Source: Anaerolineales bacterium
GTDB lineage: Bacteria; Chloroflexota; Anaerolineae; Anaerolineales; Villigracilaceae
Direction of reading: 5' to 3'
Length of the DNA stretch: 57,065 nucleotides
Assembly (NCBI GenBank): GCA_016789025.1
Contig: JAEURC010000093.1
Location: 1-57,065 of the forward strand
Positions 39,687 to 48,704 of the stretch are shown piece by piece. A model generated the notes under the pieces. The model was not told the DNA's origin, made no database searches, and worked only from the letters and a program-made list of their open reading frames with translations. Each line of letters opens with the position of its first letter. Position 1 is the stretch's first letter. The position numbers and the translations under genes are program-made.

Positions 39687-41581
39687 TAGTTCCTCAACTT
39701 CCTGAAATCGCCGTCGCGTTTGGTAAAGCCGATCGCGTCAAAATGTTCGAGCAAAGCCTGCGCATACTTTCGGCTGGTGTTGAACGTGTCTCTGACTTCT
39801 GCGAGCGAAATTTTACCGCGTGTTTCAATGATATGTTTGATCTTTTCTTTCATAGAATCATAATCGGATTTATGAAAAATGACATCAGCCGACACCGGCG
39901 TTAACTCGCCGCTTTCGATCAACGCATTAAGGATATCCTCCCCGACTTCCGATTGGCAATCCTTGACGCTTGGCGGGCTGAACGGATTCGCCTCGAACTT
40001 GCGCTTCAATTTCCCAATTGACGCCTGCTCGTCCGACGTAAAGCTCACCTCGTGCCCCGGCAGGGAAATCGTTGAAGCGTTGTCTGCGATCGAGCGCTCG
40101 GCTCCCAACCGCGCAAGAACGGCGTTGAAAACACGCGGCGATAATTTCAATTTACTTTTGAGTTCTTCGCGCGGGATACCCCGCCGCAGCGGAAAAACTT
40201 TATGAAACTCAGTGATGATTTGCAAAACTCTGGAGCGCATAGTTTGCCAATGTGGCTGGCTGACGACAAGCGAATCGCTGGAGACGACGGGCGCGCCCTC
40301 CTCAAGTTGTATCAGGGAGTGGGTAGCCAATAATTCTTTCAGCGCTGTTTCCGCGTTTGTCGCTTCCTGCCTCGAGCGCGCAATGATTTCTTTGATCGGC
40401 GCAATGCCAAGCGCGTTCGCCGCCTCGAGCAGAATGTCGGCTGGCGAACCTTGCGCAAGCGACTCTAACGATTTCAATATCGATTCATCGAAGCGTTTGT
40501 GCCTGCCCTTCGGTTGGTGATCCACAACCCTGCCGCCGCCCAAAGTTTCGCCGGGCGATGGACGCCGCAGGATGTATCGGTCGCCGCGTACGGCAACGAT
40601 CGGCTCGCGTAATTCAAGTTGCACCCAACCTTCACTGCCGGGCTGTACTTCTTCTGCCCCCAGCAATCGCACTGTGGCAACTGCCTCGCTCGCGCCGACA
40701 AAGAATTTGACCTCGTCGTTGTGTTTCAAGCTTGTCGTTGCATCGTTTAGTAATCGTATTCGCGCATCGAGTCTGCGGGCAGGTTGATATTGATGCGGGC
40801 GGGCGAGCACATCGCCGCGACGGATGGATTCCGCTTCCACACCGGAGATGTTCACCGCCGTGCGCGAGCCGGGAATGGCAGTATCCTCTTTTTGTTTGTG
40901 AGTCTGCAAACCGCGCACTCGTCCTTTAATTCCGGAGGGCAGAATTTCGATTTCATCGCCGACAGTTAATTGTCCATCGCTCAATGTGCCGGTGACGACC
41001 GTGCCGAACCCGCTCATGCTGAAGACGCGGTCGATAGGCAGGCGGGGACGATTGAGATCGGGGCGGACGGGTTTATTTTCCAACAGAGATTGAAGATTGG
41101 AAATTAGATCATCGAGTCCCGTTTTTGTCTTTGCCGAAACACGGACGATAGGCGCGTCGCGCAGGATGGCGCCCTTCACGGTGGCGCGGATGTCGGCTTC
41201 GAGAAGATCAAGCCACCCTGGGTCCGAGGCGAGATCGCACTTAGTCAGCACGATCAGGCCGGCTTGAATCTCCAGTAAATCCAAGATGGCGAGGTGTTCT
41301 TTCGTTTGCGGCATCACGCCCTCGTCTGCGGCGATGATCAGGAGCGCGGCGTCGATGCCCCCAACGCCCGCCAGCATGTTTTCGATGAAATCGCGGTGTC
41401 CCGGCACGTCCACAATGCCGATCTCTTCTCCGCTTGACAGGGTGAGCCAGCCGAAGCCAAGTTCGATGGTCATTTCGCGCGCCTGCTCTTCTTTGAGGCG
41501 GTCGGGGTGTGTGCCCGTGAGCGCGGCAATTAGTGTGGACTTCCCGTGGTCAACGTGACCGGCTGTTCCGATAACTCGCAT
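39686..41581 (-). CDS. selB: Selenocysteine-specific elongation factor SelB
   Basis: A 631-residue GTPase that delivers Sec-tRNA(Sec) to UGA codons marked by a SECIS hairpin. The GTPase motifs are GHVDHGKST (G1), DVPGHRDF (G3) and TKCD (G4), followed by EF-Tu-like domains 2 and 3 (about 170-340). The C-terminal third contains winged-helix segments that bind SECIS RNA, including the last one (IIETRGKISLAEVRDTFNTSRKYAQALLEHFD). This length and C-terminal extension separate SelB from EF-Tu. selA, selC and selD are not seen in the window. It supports the selenoprotein reading of the UGA at 890-892. Confidence 0.96.
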   Translation of the reverse strand: MRVIGTAGHVDHGKSTLIAALTGTHPDRLKEEQAREMTIELGFGWLTLSSGEEIGIVDVPGHRDFIENMLAGVGGIDAALLIIAADEGVMPQTKEHLAILDLLEIQAGLIVLTKCDLASDPGWLDLLEADIRATVKGAILRDAPIVRVSAKTKTGLDDLISNLQSLLENKPVRPDLNRPRLPIDRVFSMSGFGTVVTGTLSDGQLTVGDEIEILPSGIKGRVRGLQTHKQKEDTAIPGSRTAVNISGVEAESIRRGDVLARPHQYQPARRLDARIRLLNDATTSLKHNDEVKFFVGASEAVATVRLLGAEEVQPGSEGWVQLELREPIVAVRGDRYILRRPSPGETLGGGRVVDHQPKGRHKRFDESILKSLESLAQGSPADILLEAANALGIAPIKEIIARSRQEATNAETALKELLATHSLIQLEEGAPVVSSDSLVVSQPHWQTMRSRVLQIITEFHKVFPLRRGIPREELKSKLKLSPRVFNAVLARLGAERSIADNASTISLPGHEVSFTSDEQASIGKLKRKFEANPFSPPSVKDCQSEVGEDILNALIESGELTPVSADVIFHKSDYDSMKEKIKHIIETRGKISLAEVRDTFNTSRKYAQALLEHFDAIGFTKRDGDFRKLRN

Positions 41582-41695
41582 GAAAGTAAAGTCTTTCCTC
41601 CCTTCGATGCATTAAGGGCAGGCTTTCCTCTCTCTTTAGCCATAAAAGAAGAAAGCGGAAAGATGAATTAGAAAATTGAGATTGTTTCCCGCTTG

Positions 41696-42892
41696 CTACT
41701 TTCTACTTTTTTTCGTTACCTTGCCATGGCCCATGATCCGTTCGTATGCAGACATCCACTCATGGGCGACGTTCATCAATTCCTGGAGTTGTTGTTCGGT
41801 GGCGTCTGTCGTCTGGTGGACTTGATCTTGTATGGTTTGGATCGACTCGACAAGCGGGTCGATGCGTTCTTCCAACTTTTGCATGACGCGGCGGACATCT
41901 TTTGTGCCTTCGTCTTGTGATAGGGTGTAGCCCGTCCAGCGTTTCTGGTCATCGGCTTTGAAGGTTACCCATTCCTGCCGCAGGCGGTCTTCTGTGAGGC
42001 GCTGCATCTCGGTCACTTCGTTGATGCGTCGTTCAAGTTTTGTGTTGAGTTCGTTGTACGTTTCCTGCGCCTTCTTTGCGGAGCGCAGGGTTTCTCCAAG
42101 TTGAACGATCTGCTGATCGAGCGTTTCGGCTTGTTGTTTGACCGTGTCGAATTTTTCCTTCCATTCTTTGTAAGTATGCTCGCGGTCGATCTGCGCAACG
42201 GTCTGGCTTTCGATAAATGCGGTTTGCGCCCTCTTGCGTTCGGTTTCTGAAAGCATGAGTTCGTTCATGCGGCTGTCGATGGTTTTCAACCCGTCTGCGC
42301 TGAGGTCTGCTTTGGCGCGCGCCTCGTCGATTCGCTTGCGAACGGCGGTCAGTTCTCCGTGCAGGTCGGCGATGCGCTTCGTTTCCTGTTTGCGCGCCTC
42401 TTCAAACGCTTTTTGCGAACGAATGGCTTCATCGGCGGCGCGGATGGCGCTGTCGATGTTGGGATGTAATTCTTTGATGGCGAGTTGCAGGCGGGCATCT
42501 TCGTTGGGCAGGGCTTTGAGTTGCCGCTTGATGTCGGTGAGGTCGGTGGCTTTTTTCAACGCCTCGAGCGATTTGGTTAACGGTTCCAAATCTTGGGCGT
42601 GCCGCTTGATCAATTCTTTTTCGCGTTTCTCGATTCGTTTCTCGACGGTATCGATCGCTTTGTTCATGTCTTCGCGTTGCTTGGCGAAGATCGAGTCGAA
42701 CTGGTCCAGCCGCGCCGCAGTGGAGGCAACATCCGCAATCTGTTTGTTCAGCGGCTTGATCTGTTTGGCAACCGCGTCGATGTTCCCCTCCAATGCCGCC
42801 ATGCGTTCTTCGAGCGTGACGATGGTTCTACGCATTTTGCGATGCTCATCGTCCAGCCATGCAATCCGTTTTACGATCTGTTCAAAGTCCAT
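41696..42892 (-). CDS. Long coiled-coil protein of unknown function
   Basis: A 398-residue soluble protein that is almost entirely heptad-rich helix (LEERMAALEGNIDAVAKQIK, KRIEKREKELIKRH, ELNTKLERRINEVTEMQRLT). It has no signal peptide, no membrane helix and no recognised enzymatic motif, and it ends in a basic tail (HGKVTKKSRK). The composition is high in Glu, Lys, Arg and Gln. It may be a structural or scaffold protein. It has its own -10 box (plus 42916-42921). Confidence 0.8.
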   Translation of the reverse strand: MDFEQIVKRIAWLDDEHRKMRRTIVTLEERMAALEGNIDAVAKQIKPLNKQIADVASTAARLDQFDSIFAKQREDMNKAIDTVEKRIEKREKELIKRHAQDLEPLTKSLEALKKATDLTDIKRQLKALPNEDARLQLAIKELHPNIDSAIRAADEAIRSQKAFEEARKQETKRIADLHGELTAVRKRIDEARAKADLSADGLKTIDSRMNELMLSETERKRAQTAFIESQTVAQIDREHTYKEWKEKFDTVKQQAETLDQQIVQLGETLRSAKKAQETYNELNTKLERRINEVTEMQRLTEDRLRQEWVTFKADDQKRWTGYTLSQDEGTKDVRRVMQKLEERIDPLVESIQTIQDQVHQTTDATEQQLQELMNVAHEWMSAYERIMGHGKVTKKSRK

Positions 42893-42915
42893 GACTTCCT
42901 CCGAAATCAGGCAGG

Positions 42916-42943
42916 ATTATACCGTAGCCAAACTAGCGACCAA
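42916..42943 (-). promoter_or_regulatory. Promoter of the coiled-coil gene
   Basis: On the minus strand, TTGGTC, a 16-bp spacer and TATAAT (plus 42916-42921) lie 23 nt before the ATG. A GGAGGA ribosome-binding site follows. The promoter overlaps the end of the upstream membrane-subunit gene. Confidence 0.5.
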
Positions 42944-44336
42944 GATGTTCGAACATCAACGGGAGTTGCGCGAGAAAAACTTGCACGATCTGTGGGAATA
43001 ACCCCAGGATGAAAAGCCCGATCATCCCCAGCCCAAGCATGATCATCTGTGGGAGGTTTTCGCGCGGCTTCCAACTGGTGAATTCGTCTGCCATTGCCAA
43101 GACAGCCAGCGAACGTACGGCGCTCACCAAAAAACCAAGGATGCCAAGGCCCATCCAAACTGCAGAGGCGGAGGATGCGCGCGCAATGTTTTCCCAAAGC
43201 GCCAGCCGTGGCGGGAAACTTGCCAGGAGGGGGAACGCGCCCGTGGATAATGTGGCGAGAATGATTCCCGTCGCGGCAAAAGGCGTGTTTCGCAACATAC
43301 CGCGCGCGGAAGAGAAGCGCATGGTTTCGGTGTTTTCCTTCATGATGGTGAGCGCGAGCGACCACAAAGCGAGAGTTAACGCGCGTGTGGGTATCAATAG
43401 AAACAGAATCGGGATGCCAAGTCGGGAATCAACGCTAAGCGCCAGGATAGAGAACCCGGTTTCTGTCACGGACGCATAAGCCATGATGCGCCCGAAATGG
43501 CGTTGAAAGGCTGCCCATAGCCCGCCTGTAGTTACCATTAGCAAACCAGCCAATTGGAGCGCCGAAATGAGTTGTGGCGAGGAGCGTATCCACGAATAGC
43601 GGTCGAGGAACCCCGCGCCGAAGAGGATCGTAATGGTAGGCAGAATCCATAACAGGAAGCCGACGGAAAAGGGCGGCGACTCCTCCATGAGCATGGGTAT
43701 CCAGTTGTACAAGGGAAAGATCGCGAGCAGGAAAGCGAAACCCAATCCCAGCACAGAAGCGGATTGAGCCGCGAGAGCAAGGTCGCCGGGGCTGGCTTCC
43801 ACGCCGGCAAGTAACCATCCTGCTAGCAAAATGAACGGCATGGCAAGGGTCTGGTAGATCAAGAATCGAACGATGCCTTTGCCGGGCGTCACATATAAGG
43901 AGGAGAGCATTGGTATCGAGATGAGAATTGCCATTTCGATAAACAATGCCGCGTATAAGAATGGTTGCACTGCTAATGCGGCGACCATTAAGGCGGTGAT
44001 GATGAGTCCGATGGGAGCTACACGCGCTGAGCGTTCAGTTGCCAACGATCCAAAAAACCATAGTGACGAACCGGCATAAATCAACGCGAGCAGTGAGCCT
44101 TCGGCAGGCGGGATCAAGAGAACGCGTCCGAGTATGGATATGGATGAATCGATTTTTATGGAGAATTCTCCAAACCGCAACGCTGTTTCAATCGGAATGA
44201 ACTGCGCGGTAAGCGCGAGAAGCACGGCAAGCGTTCCTCCGAGCGCGCTAACGGCGCGCACATTGCGAATGAACAGAAGCAGGACGCCAAACCCGAGTGG
44301 TGCGAGTATCCACAGTGTAGGGGCGTTCGTAGTCAC
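42933..44336 (-). CDS. NuoN/antiporter-like membrane subunit, degenerate
   Basis: A 467-residue polytopic protein, about 13-14 helices. It has the general layout of the proton-conducting subunits of complex I and Mrp antiporters. The segment RIMAYASVTETGFSILAL matches the conserved LAYSSIxxxG helix. The expected charged helix (KxxxxPFHxWLPDA in the family) is AIFPLYNWIPMLME, lacking the conserved Lys and His but keeping the shape. Proton pumping is therefore uncertain. It overlaps the NuoK-like gene by 4 nt. Confidence 0.75.
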   Translation of the reverse strand: MTTNAPTLWILAPLGFGVLLLFIRNVRAVSALGGTLAVLLALTAQFIPIETALRFGEFSIKIDSSISILGRVLLIPPAEGSLLALIYAGSSLWFFGSLATERSARVAPIGLIITALMVAALAVQPFLYAALFIEMAILISIPMLSSLYVTPGKGIVRFLIYQTLAMPFILLAGWLLAGVEASPGDLALAAQSASVLGLGFAFLLAIFPLYNWIPMLMEESPPFSVGFLLWILPTITILFGAGFLDRYSWIRSSPQLISALQLAGLLMVTTGGLWAAFQRHFGRIMAYASVTETGFSILALSVDSRLGIPILFLLIPTRALTLALWSLALTIMKENTETMRFSSARGMLRNTPFAATGIILATLSTGAFPLLASFPPRLALWENIARASSASAVWMGLGILGFLVSAVRSLAVLAMADEFTSWKPRENLPQMIMLGLGMIGLFILGLFPQIVQVFLAQLPLMFEHLGR

Positions 44337-44926
44337 ATGGTCTCCGGCTCGCGGGATTGCGAAGCGATCATTAGATACGATCCGACCAGCGCCAGCCCAA
44401 GGTTGATGATCACCAGCAAGGCAACCACCAGCGCGGAAGATTCGACAGAGGAGTAGATGATTTCAAAACCGGTAATGACGGTAAGTAAACCCTGTGTTAC
44501 GCGCAGGATTTGTGATGTGATTCCAAGGTGGAGCAAACCCAACCCAACCAGCAACAATCCGCCCGCGGTAACTGCTGTGCCGGCGTCTGCCATGATGTTG
44601 CTTACAGAAGGCGTTGCGCCTGCTACGATCAAGACAACCATTCCCGCGGCAAACAGGCTGAACAGCCTTCCCCGGGGCCATAGGCTTTCCTCCGAATCAT
44701 CTTCTGTCAAGTCAGACCGCGTCATGCCAAGGATCGCGGAGCACATCCACCCTGTCACTACTTTGACGGACGCCATGCCAAGCGGCAAATGGGGGAGGAG
44801 CAGGATGAACATGGCGAGATATTGCGCGGCAAGGAAGACGACGCTGATTCGCCAGTCTCGCGCGATGAGCAATCCCGCGGATGTGATGAGAATAATGATG
44901 ACCGCGACCCAAACAAGGATATTCAT
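44333..44926 (-). CDS. NuoK/HyfE-like small membrane subunit
   Basis: A 197-residue protein with an N-terminal pair of helices, a charged loop (RSDLTEDDSEESLWPRGR) and a C-terminal three-helix region. That region (LLLVGLGLLHLGITSQILR, VITGFEIIYSSVESSALVVALLVI) resembles NuoK/HyfE. In HyfE-like proteins this kind of subunit bridges larger antiporter-type subunits. It lies between the two larger degenerate subunits, coupled to one by ATGA and 1 nt from the other. Confidence 0.65.
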   Translation of the reverse strand: MNILVWVAVIIILITSAGLLIARDWRISVVFLAAQYLAMFILLLPHLPLGMASVKVVTGWMCSAILGMTRSDLTEDDSEESLWPRGRLFSLFAAGMVVLIVAGATPSVSNIMADAGTAVTAGGLLLVGLGLLHLGITSQILRVTQGLLTVITGFEIIYSSVESSALVVALLVIINLGLALVGSYLMIASQSREPETM

Positions 44927-44927
44927 C

Positions 44928-46487
44928 TCAAGGAATCCTTTGGGTGAAGAAGGAGATAAACAGGGCGAGGAAGAGAAGGGTCCACATAATCCCGCTGTCG
45001 CCCTCGAGAATGTTCGAGAAGATGTTGCTCAACCTGCCTAATTGACGATACAGATTCCATGCGGCTTGATATAGCCAATCGAGCCACGTCAAATTGACGG
45101 GGCGCACCCAGTGCGCGCGGACCGGGTTGAGGATGCGAATACGCGGGGTGAGCCAGATCAAGCCGAAGGTGAGGGCAGAGGCGGCAAGTCCCGCGATCAC
45201 GTTGCCGAATTGAAGCGAGCCGTCCCAGCCGAACCATCCTAAAATGAAGATGACCGCCAACAATAAAATGACCCCGACAGGGTAGATGTTTTTTCCCCAA
45301 AGCGGTTGATCTTCGTAATATTCGCGCGATGCGGGTGGGCGAAGAATGTGTCGGATAAACCCGGAAACAAGCATGGCTTGCGCAAGCAGAAGCGGAAGCC
45401 ACGCAAGGAAGAAGCCGGTTCCGCCGGACCATCCGCTGGCGGTCAGTGAAAATGGGAGCGCGGAAATTCCAAACACGGCGATCCATAGCGAGCGCACGAG
45501 CCATTTGTTCGGCTCCGAAGACAAAAACAAAACGCCGCCGCACAAGATGAGGGCGCAACTCCACGCCGCCGCGCCGATGGGGTTTGCGCGCAAGGCGGCG
45601 GCAACTGCCAGCGAGCCAACGCCGATTAACCAGAATGGACGCCCGGTTAATTCATCCGGGGCGCGTAGCCACATCCACCCGCCGTATAATGCGGCGAAAG
45701 CGATGAGCATGAGAATGTACGGGGCGAGAGGCGAGTTGATACTGCCGGCGGGAATGCGCGCCAGTAAAATGAGGCTGGATCCTGCGGAGATCATCCGCAA
45801 CACGGTGCCAAAGCCTCGTCGCAATGCAGATCTGCCGGGGTATGGAAGATGCAGGGGTAGAACGCCGATCCGCAATGCCGCGGCAAGCGGAAGGAATAAA
45901 GAGGCTTGTAATGTGGATGTGTGGAAGCTCAGCGCGGTCCCTTGAGCCGCGCTCGCCACATTTGCCCAGAGTAAAACCAGGGTGCCCGTAACGCGCGATG
46001 CGAATGAAATTACGATTCGTTCGCTCAACGTTGGCTCCTCGACAAAACGCAGTTGAACGATGAGATCGACGAGATCGATCGCCGCCCAGATCAACGCAAG
46101 AGTGACCGGGTTATCGGCGACAGCGGCAAGCGTTCCCAGCGAGGAAAGCACGAGCGCGCCAACCCAACTTAATGCGCTGGGAAAGTTGCTCCTTACCACC
46201 GAAGTGATAATCACCGATAAAGTGAGCGTGAGCATGCTTAATGCAAACGCCCAAGCGATTGGGTCAGTGACAAAGGTTGGCGATTGTGAGAACAACGAAA
46301 CGGGTTGCCAGATCAAGAATTGCAAACGATCTGACTTATTGATCCATGCGAACACGCTTGCCCACGCGAGGAACGCGCCAACGACGGCAATCAACCACGT
46401 ATAGCCGGCGGTAGGTAGAAAGACCCGCACAATCAACACAAGCAGAGCGGTAATGAGAAGTATGCCAACCGTGATGAGAATGAACAT
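44928..46487 (-). CDS. NuoL/M-like membrane subunit, degenerate
   Basis: A 519-residue polytopic protein with about 14 helices. The family signature LxxGxxPLHxWLPxA...PTPVSA is reduced to LRIGVLPLHLPYPGRSALRR: the His is retained, the PTPVSA stretch is lost and extra arginines are present. It is first of three co-oriented complex-I/Mrp-like membrane genes with no hydrogenase, dehydrogenase or other Mrp partner nearby. A TAAAAT-like -10 (plus 46497-46502) lies 9 nt before the ATG, suggesting a near-leaderless transcript. Confidence 0.75.
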   Translation of the reverse strand: MFILITVGILLITALLVLIVRVFLPTAGYTWLIAVVGAFLAWASVFAWINKSDRLQFLIWQPVSLFSQSPTFVTDPIAWAFALSMLTLTLSVIITSVVRSNFPSALSWVGALVLSSLGTLAAVADNPVTLALIWAAIDLVDLIVQLRFVEEPTLSERIVISFASRVTGTLVLLWANVASAAQGTALSFHTSTLQASLFLPLAAALRIGVLPLHLPYPGRSALRRGFGTVLRMISAGSSLILLARIPAGSINSPLAPYILMLIAFAALYGGWMWLRAPDELTGRPFWLIGVGSLAVAAALRANPIGAAAWSCALILCGGVLFLSSEPNKWLVRSLWIAVFGISALPFSLTASGWSGGTGFFLAWLPLLLAQAMLVSGFIRHILRPPASREYYEDQPLWGKNIYPVGVILLLAVIFILGWFGWDGSLQFGNVIAGLAASALTFGLIWLTPRIRILNPVRAHWVRPVNLTWLDWLYQAAWNLYRQLGRLSNIFSNILEGDSGIMWTLLFLALFISFFTQRIP

Positions 46488-46550
46488 GCGACGATAATTT
46501 TATCAGGTTTACCCGCGCGCCTCTTTGCTAGGGAACTGAAACGAGCGGGA

Positions 46551-46579
46551 TTTGCATCAGCGCCCATTTGTTGTAGAAT
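46551..46579 (+). promoter_or_regulatory. Promoter of the DUF3048 gene, leaderless configuration
   Basis: TTTGCA (46551-46556), a 17-bp spacer and TAGAAT (46574-46579). The start codon at 46586 falls at the expected +1. No Shine-Dalgarno is present. Confidence 0.6.
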
Positions 46580-46585
46580 CCCGCC

Positions 46586-47845
46586 ATGCGCTTCTTACAC
46601 ATCGTCGTCATCTCCGTGTTGCTTTTTCTTACAGGATGCAATGCGGTGGATGATGTCTCGGCTGAAGAAATCCCCTCCCCAACGCCTTTGCAACCCCTGA
46701 CGAATACCGCCTCAGACGCCCCTTATTCTGATTCGGCTCCCACGCCGGTTGACCTGCCCACGCTGACCCCGCTCCCTCCCACGCCGACGCCGTTCCTCAT
46801 CCTGCCGGAATACATCCCTGCCGATGCGATGGTGCCAGCCTTCACTGTAACCACAACTTTGAATCCGTTAACCGGCTTGCCGCCCTCCGACCCGGCGTTG
46901 TTGCAGCGGCGTCCGATGGCGATCAAAGTGGCGAACTATCCGCGTTATATGCGCCCGCAATCCGGTTTGACGCTTGCCGACCAGGTTTTTGAATATTACA
47001 TTGAAGACGGCTTGACTCGTTTCATCGCCGTGTTTTATGGCAACGATTCGGAATGGGTGGGTCCTGTTCGCTCCGGACGTTACTTCGACGAACACGTGCA
47101 ACGCATGTACCACGCCTTCCTGGTTTTTAAGTTTGCCGACCCGCGCGAGCTGGGATATTTTCAGGGAAGTGAATTTGCCGATCTCCTTCTAACGCCGACA
47201 AACGGCTCGTGCCCGCCTTTCCATTTTTTGACCGAACGCGAACAGACGGTCGAACCGTATAACAATTCATACTTCAACACCGTCCTCATGGCAGATTGCG
47301 CCGCGCGCGGCGGAAAAGATAACTCACCCCAGATCATCCGCGACGGGTTGTTCAATACCGCGCCTCCGGTGGGGGGCTTAGGCGGCATCAAAATTTCCAC
47401 TCACTATTCCGCCGACTCGTATCATTACTGGCTGTATAGCCCGCAAGACCAACAGTATTATCGCTATCAAGAAATCGCCGACGTTCGCGACGGCAAGGAA
47501 GCCTCTTATGCTCCGCTTGTCGACCGCGTCACATCGCAGCATGTTCATGCGGCGAATGTGGTTGTGATGCTTGCCTATCACTCTTTCGCAAACGAGTACG
47601 ATGAAGACGACGAGGTCTTCAAGATCGACCTGACAGGTTCCGGTGAAGCGTACGTCTTCCGCGATGGGATAGGGATACCGGCAAAATGGTATCGTACAAA
47701 CCCGGACCAGCCGCTCTACTTCGCCGCGCTGGATGGCACGCCTATTTACTTGCGACCCGGCATCACGTTTTATGAGGTGATCGGCTCGCGATCCTTTGTG
47801 GAACAAGCCAGCGGCGAATGGAATTTTCGACACGACCCACCGTAA
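46586..47845 (+). CDS. DUF3048 domain lipoprotein
   Basis: A 419-residue exported lipoprotein with lipobox LFLTGCNAV (Cys18). A Pro/Thr-rich spacer (about 28-75) leads into the DUF3048 pair of domains. The N-terminal one has NPLTGLPPSDPALLQRRPMA, VANYPRYMRPQSGL and FYGNDSEWVGPVRSGRYFDE. The C-terminal one has a WYRTNPDQPLYF and PGITFYEVIG end. YerB of Bacillus is a known relative of unknown biochemical function. The transcript looks leaderless. Confidence 0.92.
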   Translation: MRFLHIVVISVLLFLTGCNAVDDVSAEEIPSPTPLQPLTNTASDAPYSDSAPTPVDLPTLTPLPPTPTPFLILPEYIPADAMVPAFTVTTTLNPLTGLPPSDPALLQRRPMAIKVANYPRYMRPQSGLTLADQVFEYYIEDGLTRFIAVFYGNDSEWVGPVRSGRYFDEHVQRMYHAFLVFKFADPRELGYFQGSEFADLLLTPTNGSCPPFHFLTEREQTVEPYNNSYFNTVLMADCAARGGKDNSPQIIRDGLFNTAPPVGGLGGIKISTHYSADSYHYWLYSPQDQQYYRYQEIADVRDGKEASYAPLVDRVTSQHVHAANVVVMLAYHSFANEYDEDDEVFKIDLTGSGEAYVFRDGIGIPAKWYRTNPDQPLYFAALDGTPIYLRPGITFYEVIGSRSFVEQASGEWNFRHDPP

Positions 47846-47851
47846 TTGGCG

Positions 47852-47857
47852 TATTAT
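47852..47857 (+). promoter_or_regulatory. -10 box of the Cas4-like nuclease gene, leaderless configuration
   Basis: TATTAT ends 6 nt before the ATG at 47864 and lies just after the DUF3048 stop. No Shine-Dalgarno precedes the ATG. Confidence 0.5.
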
Positions 47858-47863
47858 TGCATC

Positions 47864-48694
47864 ATGCCTGCCTTTCAACTCACCACCCTCTCTCAATCCT
47901 CCCTGCAAGATTACGCGGACTGCGCGCGCCGCTTCCAACTCCGCTACGTGGAGCGGCTTGCCTATCCCGCCGCCGAATCGGAGCCAGCGCTGGAGAATGA
48001 ACAGCATCAGCGCGAGGGAGAATTTTTTCATCGGCTCGTTCAGCAATATCTCGTTGGGATTCCAAGCAAGCAAGTGGGCAAACTGGCGAACACGCCAAAT
48101 CTTCAACGCTGGTGGGAGAATTTTTCAAAAGAAAAAAACCTGTTAGGTCTGCGCGAAGCCGACCTAACAGGTTTATATCCCGAAGCCACCCTCTCCTCGC
48201 CGCTGGGGAATTTCCGTCTGCTCGCCAAATACGATCTCATCGCGATTCGCGAAAACAAAGCGACCATCTACGATTGGAAGACCTATCGCAAACGCCCGCG
48301 CAACGAATGGCTTGCCGCGCGGATGCAAACCCGCGTCTATCGCGCGCTACTAGTCCATGCAGGAGCGCATCTCAACAATGGAACTCCGTTTGAACCTGAA
48401 CAAATTGAAATGGCTTACTGGTTCGCGGACTTTCCCAACGACCCCGCGCGATTCGCGTACACCTCCGCACAATATAAACGAGATTGGGACTCGCTCCTCA
48501 AACTTGCGGATGAAATAAATTCCGCTTCTCTCTACCCTCTCACTGACGACGCCAATCGCTGCCTTTACTGCCCTTACAGATCGTACTGCGAGCGTGGGGT
48601 CCGCGCAGGGGATGTGGACCAAGTCGAAGCGGAGACAGAAGCGGAAGAATTGTTCAACGTCAACTTCGAGCAGATCGGGGAAATCGCGTTTTGA
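47864..48694 (+). CDS. PD-(D/E)XK nuclease of the Cas4/RecB type with iron-sulfur cysteines
   Basis: A 276-residue nuclease. Catalytic elements are His56 (EFFHRL), Asp124 (LLAKYDLI) and Asp137-x-Lys139 (IYDWKTYRK), with a likely QxxxY helix at MQTRVYRALL. Cys20 plus C233-x2-C236-x5-C242 match the 4Fe-4S layout of Cas4/AddB nucleases. There is no CRISPR array or cas gene nearby, so this is a stand-alone repair-type nuclease. Residues 91-107 are encoded by a REP-like hairpin (48136-48174) sitting in frame. ATG 47864 is chosen because the nuclease begins there. Confidence 0.88.
   Translation: MPAFQLTTLSQSSLQDYADCARRFQLRYVERLAYPAAESEPALENEQHQREGEFFHRLVQQYLVGIPSKQVGKLANTPNLQRWWENFSKEKNLLGLREADLTGLYPEATLSSPLGNFRLLAKYDLIAIRENKATIYDWKTYRKRPRNEWLAARMQTRVYRALLVHAGAHLNNGTPFEPEQIEMAYWFADFPNDPARFAYTSAQYKRDWDSLLKLADEINSASLYPLTDDANRCLYCPYRSYCERGVRAGDVDQVEAETEAEELFNVNFEQIGEIAF
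48136..48174. repeat. REP-like hairpin embedded in frame in the nuclease gene
   Basis: A perfect 14-bp stem (AAACCTGTTAGGTC at 48136-48149 and its complement at 48161-48174) with an inner GC/GC and GCGAA loop. It is preceded by an A-rich run. Read on the minus strand it has the form of a hairpin followed by a T-rich run, like an intrinsic terminator, although it is inside a plus-strand gene. The encoded insert is polar and open in frame. Confidence 0.7.
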
Positions 48695-48704
48695 TCGGAC
48701 TCCG

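Noticed and set aside
42933..46487. Part of a complete respiratory complex I or Mrp operon
   Set aside because: Only three membrane subunits are present, key residues are altered, and flanking genes are unrelated.
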